Notes under the pieces: model-generated | The model's input: the letters and a program-made list of their open reading frames with translations, nothing else | What the model was told of the DNA's origin: nothing | The model's database searches: none | Position numbers and translations under genes: made by a program | Shown: in pieces, positions 21,390 through 24,459 of the stretch | Layout of the letters: each line of letters starts with the position of its first letter | How positions within the stretch are numbered: position 1 is the stretch's first letter | Assembly (NCBI GenBank): GCA_964471665.1 | Contig: CAYYHG010000023.1 | Coordinates: forward strand, 1-24,459 | Direction: 5' to 3' | DNA: 24,459 bases | DNA from: SW-9-67-25 sp964471665 | Lineage (GTDB): Archaea; Halobacteriota; Halobacteria; Halobacteriales; Haloarculaceae

Positions 21390-23648
21390 ATGAATTTCGA
21401 ACAGTACAACCGCAGGCTGAGCATTCAAGCCAAGATCGGCCTTCTCCTCGGGATCATGCTGGTAATCGCTGCCATCAACGTTGGCGCAGTATACTACCTT
21501 GTGGGCCAGACTGACACCCTGAGTAACTCTGTCAACACCGCGGGCCAACAGCGGATGTTGAGCCAGCGAATGGCCCGCTACTCCGCCCAGATTGCGACGG
21601 GAGAAAACACCGAAGAGAGTCGCACTGCCCTCGATAACGCTATGCAGAAGTACCAGTCGAACCTGGAAACGCTGGAAAGCGGCGGGACGACGAACGGAGC
21701 CACCCTGAAGCCAGCACCCGACGCAGTCCAGGAGGAACTCGACGCCGAAAAACAGGCCTGGAGTGAGTACCAGCCCCACGTCCAGACGATTCTCGACGCG
21801 AATCCGGAGTCCGAAGAATTCCGGCAATCTCTCTCGCACGTGGAGCGCAACAGTGATTCGCTCTTGACAGTAAGTGACGACCTCACTGGCGCATTCGCTC
21901 AGGTTTCATCGTCGAGAACTGGATTCATGAAACAGTTGCTCGTCGGCCTCCTGGTCGTTGACGTCATCGTATTTGCTCTCAGTATCCTCTTCGCTCGGAG
22001 GGTACTCTCGAACCCGATTCGGCAGCTCGCCGACGCAGCAGACGCACTCGCAGACGGTGAGTTCGGAGCCACCGCCCTGCAAGACGTAAGCACCGCGGAT
22101 ACTGGTACTGGTACTGGTACTGGTCGGAGCGGGTCGGAAAACGTCAACGACGAAGTTACGGCCATGGCCGGGTCGTTCGACGAGTTACAGACGGCTCTCC
22201 GGGGAACGTTCGACGAGCTACAGGCAGTCAGTGAGGGACTCGAGACCGGTGACCTCGACGACGACATTCGGACAGATTTGCCCGGAGTCTACGGCGAAGT
22301 GATGGACAGTCTGAATACAGGAACCGTCCAGCTACGAACGAGTTTCCGGGAGATACAGACCATCAGCGACGATCTCCAGAATGGGAAACTCGAGTACGAC
22401 ATAGACACGGACCGACCGGGTACGTACGGAGCCGTTCTCACTGATCTTGCAGCAGGCACGTCGCAACTCTCGGACAGTTTCGACCAGATATCCACGGCCA
22501 GCGAAGGACTGCAGACCGGGGACCTGGACCAGCAGCTCGATACCGAGTATCCAGGCGCCTACGGGGACGTGCTCGTGGATCTCGAGGGCGGGATCGGACA
22601 GTTGAGCGCGAGTATCGCGTCAGTGCAACAGATCGCAGACGACGTCGCACAGTCGAGCGAGAAAACCACGGCGAGCATCGAAGAAACCGAAACGGCGAGC
22701 GGCGAAATTGCCACGTCCGTCGAGGAGATTTCGGCCGGCGCAGATGATCAGAGCGAGCGCCTCCAGAACGTTGCCGGCGAAATGAACGACATGTCTGCCA
22801 CGGTCGAAGAGATCGCTTCCTCGGCCGAAGAAGTCGCCGCGACCGCTTCGACAGCCGTCGAGCGCGGCGAAACGGGCCGCGATTCCGCAGCGGACGCCTC
22901 TGACGAACTCGCCTCGATCAAAGCACAGGCCAACGGCGCCGCCGAGCAGGTCCAGCGACTCGACGCGAAGATGGACGAAATCGGTGAGGTCGTCGAGATG
23001 ATCACCGAAATCGCCGAGCAGACGAACATGCTCGCACTGAACGCGTCGATCGAGGCAGCACGAGCCGGCGAGGCTGGCGAAGGGTTCGGTGTGGTCGCCA
23101 ACGAAATCAAGGGGCTCGCCGAGGAAGCCGCGGACGCGACGACGACGATCGAGGCGCGAATCGAGGATGTCCAGGCGACAACCGATTCGACCGTCGATGA
23201 AATAGACGACATGCGAGCAACTGTCGAGTCCGGGGCCGAGACAATCGAAGAGTCGGTCGAGATGTTCGACGACATTGCGAACGCAGTCCAGGAGGCCGAA
23301 GGCGGCATTCGAGAGATCAGTGACGCGACCGACGACCAGGCAGCCTCGTCGGAAGAAGTTGTCTCGATGGTGGATGAAATTTCCAGCGTGAGCCAACAGA
23401 CTGCCAGTGAAGCAAGTAACGTGTCTGCCGCGACCGAAGAGCAGGCTGCCTCCCTGTCGGAAGCAACAAAAGCCCTCCAGGAGATGGCAACCCTCGCAGA
23501 TAGACTGAACGACCAGGCGGCAACGTTCGAGGTCGGAACGACCGGTGGGCACTCACAGTCAGCCACCACAGGCAGTCGGTCAGCACCAGCGGTGAGCGAC
23601 GGGGGCAATATCGATGAAACCGACGGGGAGTCTGATCGCTACCAGTGA
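21390..23648 (+). CDS. Membrane chemotaxis transducer with PilJ/NarX-like sensor domain
   Basis: A methyl-accepting transducer of 752 residues. Helix 1 (about 15-38) and helix 2 (about 182-203) flank an external four-helix-type domain. Just after helix 1 it has VNTAGQQRMLSQRMARY (48-64), close to the P-box of nitrate/nitrite sensors NarX/NarQ and to PilJ domains (N-AG--RM-S-R). A HAMP domain follows helix 2. Next are a Thr-Gly microrepeat, three 45-residue HAMP-like repeats (275-409) and a long cytoplasmic coiled coil with the conserved hairpin tip (about 540-580: EIAEQTNMLALNASIEAAR, then VVANEIKGLAEEA). It should signal to CheA/CheW. Ligand is inferred: nitrate, nitrite or a related nitrogen oxide. 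It ends 1 nt from the convergent next gene. Confidence 0.93.
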   Translation: MNFEQYNRRLSIQAKIGLLLGIMLVIAAINVGAVYYLVGQTDTLSNSVNTAGQQRMLSQRMARYSAQIATGENTEESRTALDNAMQKYQSNLETLESGGTTNGATLKPAPDAVQEELDAEKQAWSEYQPHVQTILDANPESEEFRQSLSHVERNSDSLLTVSDDLTGAFAQVSSSRTGFMKQLLVGLLVVDVIVFALSILFARRVLSNPIRQLADAADALADGEFGATALQDVSTADTGTGTGTGRSGSENVNDEVTAMAGSFDELQTALRGTFDELQAVSEGLETGDLDDDIRTDLPGVYGEVMDSLNTGTVQLRTSFREIQTISDDLQNGKLEYDIDTDRPGTYGAVLTDLAAGTSQLSDSFDQISTASEGLQTGDLDQQLDTEYPGAYGDVLVDLEGGIGQLSASIASVQQIADDVAQSSEKTTASIEETETASGEIATSVEEISAGADDQSERLQNVAGEMNDMSATVEEIASSAEEVAATASTAVERGETGRDSAADASDELASIKAQANGAAEQVQRLDAKMDEIGEVVEMITEIAEQTNMLALNASIEAARAGEAGEGFGVVANEIKGLAEEAADATTTIEARIEDVQATTDSTVDEIDDMRATVESGAETIEESVEMFDDIANAVQEAEGGIREISDATDDQAASSEEVVSMVDEISSVSQQTASEASNVSAATEEQAASLSEATKALQEMATLADRLNDQAATFEVGTTGGHSQSATTGSRSAPAVSDGGNIDETDGESDRYQ
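22101..22124 (+). repeat. (ACTGGT)4 microsatellite inside the transducer gene
   Basis: Four exact tandem hexamers encoding a Thr-Gly run at residues 238-245, in the linker after HAMP. Because the unit is 6 bp, copy-number change would keep the frame and vary linker length. Confidence 0.85.
22212..22616 (+). repeat. Three tandem 45-residue (135-bp) HAMP-like repeats
   Basis: Residues 275-319, 320-364 and 365-409 align with no gaps. Shared positions are [DE]x[LI]Q/S at the start, then SEGLxTGDLD-type loop, DxDxPGxYGxVxxxL and GxxQLxxSF. The units are alike as proteins but diverged as DNA, so the duplication is old. They resemble the poly-HAMP chains of some haloarchaeal transducers. Confidence 0.8.
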
Positions 23649-23649
23649 G

Positions 23650-24150
23650 CTACTCACCAACCCCAATCTCTTCCCAGACACCGTACCGCTCGCGCTGGAC
23701 CAGCGGCACGAGCGCACCCTGGACGACGAAAGGGACGGCCGTCGCCGGCAGCGTTCCGGCGACGAGCGCGTCGGCCAGGACCCCCTTGAGTTGCCGCCAC
23801 CGGCACCGGAGCAGTCGGGCGTCCGCCAGCGAAGCCACCTCGACGAGCGCTCCGGCAGCCGGCGAGGCTGTCACACCCGCCAGTGGCAAGCCGAACCACA
23901 GCGTCAGGAACGCGGTTGTCCTCCCGCGTTCCCGGCGATAGACCACCTCGGTCGAGAGGTAGTCGAGACCGGCGACGACCACGGAGAACCCACCGGCGTT
24001 GCCGTCCGCTTCCCACCGGACCGGGAGGGTCGCGGGGAGCGTCCCCGCACAGACGGCAGCCAGCGCGCGGTCGGTCCCGCCCCATCGCGCCCGGTAGCAG
24101 CCGTACCGTCCACCACCCCGTCGGCGGGCCAGGATGGCTCGTTCGGCCAT
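23650..24150 (-). CDS. Haloarchaeal hypothetical protein, DUF6735-like
   Basis: The 166-residue product starts with AERAILARRRGGGRYGCYRARWGG, resembling the RALVAYER-xDG-Y-xHYSHWG opening I recall for the haloarchaeal DUF6735 family. Function is unknown. There is no signal peptide or clear membrane helix; the interior alternates Val/Ala-rich strands. The frame is open 34 codons upstream of 24150, but the RALVAYER-like homology and promoter position favour this ATG: a minus-strand TTTTTA (24180-24175) lies 25-30 bp before it. It is convergent with the transducer gene, with a single base between the two stop codons, so the transcripts must overlap at their 3' ends. Confidence 0.68.
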   Translation of the reverse strand: MAERAILARRRGGGRYGCYRARWGGTDRALAAVCAGTLPATLPVRWEADGNAGGFSVVVAGLDYLSTEVVYRRERGRTTAFLTLWFGLPLAGVTASPAAGALVEVASLADARLLRCRWRQLKGVLADALVAGTLPATAVPFVVQGALVPLVQRERYGVWEEIGVGE

Positions 24151-24174
24151 GCCTGGACTGCTCGCGGCTTCGCG

Positions 24175-24180
24175 TAAAAA
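24175..24180 (-). promoter_or_regulatory. TATA box of the DUF6735-like gene
   Basis: TTTTTA on the minus strand, 25-30 bp before the start codon at 24150, suits a leaderless transcript. Confidence 0.5.
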
Positions 24181-24244
24181 CGCGGGCCTCGGACCGACTC
24201 TGCCGGAGCGTCGAACACGTGACAAAGTAGTAACTGAATCGCAC

Positions 24245-24278
24245 CCGAACACACACGACCGTCAGTACGAGTGTTCGG
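24245..24278. repeat. Interrupted inverted repeat
   Basis: Perfect 8-bp arms CCGAACAC (24245-24252) and GTGTTCGG (24271-24278) with an 18-nt spacer, about 95-128 bp upstream of the DUF6735-like start. Purpose unknown; a regulator site is possible. Confidence 0.4.
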
Positions 24279-24386
24279 CGCGAGCGCACCGACGACGGAC
24301 ACCACGTAGCAGCTCCAGATTGACATCCTCCTCCGCGTGGGCCGTGGTATTGCGCCTTATAATCCATACCTCCGGTTCGATACTCC

Positions 24387-24405
24387 TAGCACTACAGTAG
24401 TGCTA
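24387..24405. promoter_or_regulatory. 19-bp palindrome at a predicted transcription start, candidate operator
   Basis: TAGCACTAC-A-GTAGTGCTA is a perfect 9-bp inverted repeat around one central base. It begins 23 bp after TTATAAT (24357-24363), exactly where a rightward transcript should start, the position expected for a repressor site. Confidence 0.55.
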
Positions 24406-24459
24406 CTCACTTTCGACACCCGCTGAGAAACCAATCACCATTTTCCCGTCTTGCGATTT

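Larger units (their letters stand above)
24151..24459. other. Non-coding end of the window
   Basis: I see no credible gene in these 309 bp. GC falls toward the right end. The stretch contains the promoter of the DUF6735-like gene (minus-strand TTTTTA, 24180-24175), an interrupted inverted repeat (24245-24278), a plus-strand TATA box TTATAAT (24357-24363) and a perfect palindrome (24387-24405) where transcription from that box should begin. The gene it would serve lies beyond 24459. Confidence 0.5.

Noticed and set aside
24310..24350. ATTGACATCCTCCTC stretch resembling the ends of haloarchaeal IS1341/TnpB-type elements.
   Set aside because: The match is from memory and short, the usual second hairpin arm is missing, and there is no transposase or TnpB fragment nearby.
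1..24459. CRISPR arrays, tRNA or rRNA genes.
   Set aside because: No regularly spaced direct repeats and no cloverleaf or rRNA-like segment were seen in either strand.

Overview
The window is chromosomal DNA from a halophilic archaeon (class Halobacteria). The signs are high GC with strong third-position GC bias, very acidic proteins, TTTAWA-like TATA boxes about 25-30 bp before start codons (leaderless transcripts), a Tat-type lipoprotein signal, an archaeal-type prolyl-tRNA synthetase, a haloarchaeal glycerol operon and a CbaAB-like heme-copper enzyme. I do not assign a genus.

Region 1 (1-6423) is glycerol catabolism. glpK and the start of a small membrane-protein gene run leftward. glpA-glpB-glpC (anaerobic-type glycerol-3-phosphate dehydrogenase) run rightward with overlapping genes. 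A 362-bp divergent control region containing a strong inverted repeat lies between them.

Region 2 (6431-9616) has a molybdenum/tungsten-cofactor flavour: an aldehyde:ferredoxin oxidoreductase (AOR) family protein without recognisable [4Fe-4S] cysteines, a divergent MobA, and a YqeC-like protein.

Region 3 (9725-13504) is housekeeping: proS, a CitE/HpcH-type lyase and glutamate dehydrogenase. The last gene ends directly in an 80-nt composite hairpin. Region 4 (13587-15327) holds an SRPBCC protein, a truncated thioredoxin-reductase-like flavoprotein and a Tat lipoprotein. Base composition falls within this stretch.

Region 5 (about 15375-23648) is the most interesting. A tight operon encodes a 50-residue membrane protein, a CuA subunit II and a heme-copper subunit I. 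Subunit I keeps all the metal-ligand histidines, but the oxygen-reductase cross-linked tyrosine position is glutamine (H244-G-S-Q-Q248). That points to a nitric oxide reductase of the recently recognised non-canonical kind (eNOR-like) rather than an oxidase. A perfect CGAA-N4-TTCG palindrome, the motif I recall for the haloarchaeal denitrification regulator NarO, lies 39 bp before the operon. A three-helix membrane protein follows. Next come a CcoI/FixI-type copper ATPase on the opposite strand and a chemotaxis transducer whose sensor domain carries a NarX/PilJ-like P-box. My model is a nitrogen-oxide module combining NO reduction, copper-site assembly and nitrogen-oxide taxis; its function is inferred. 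The window ends with a DUF6735-like protein and a non-coding stretch with a promoter and operator-like palindrome for a gene outside the window.
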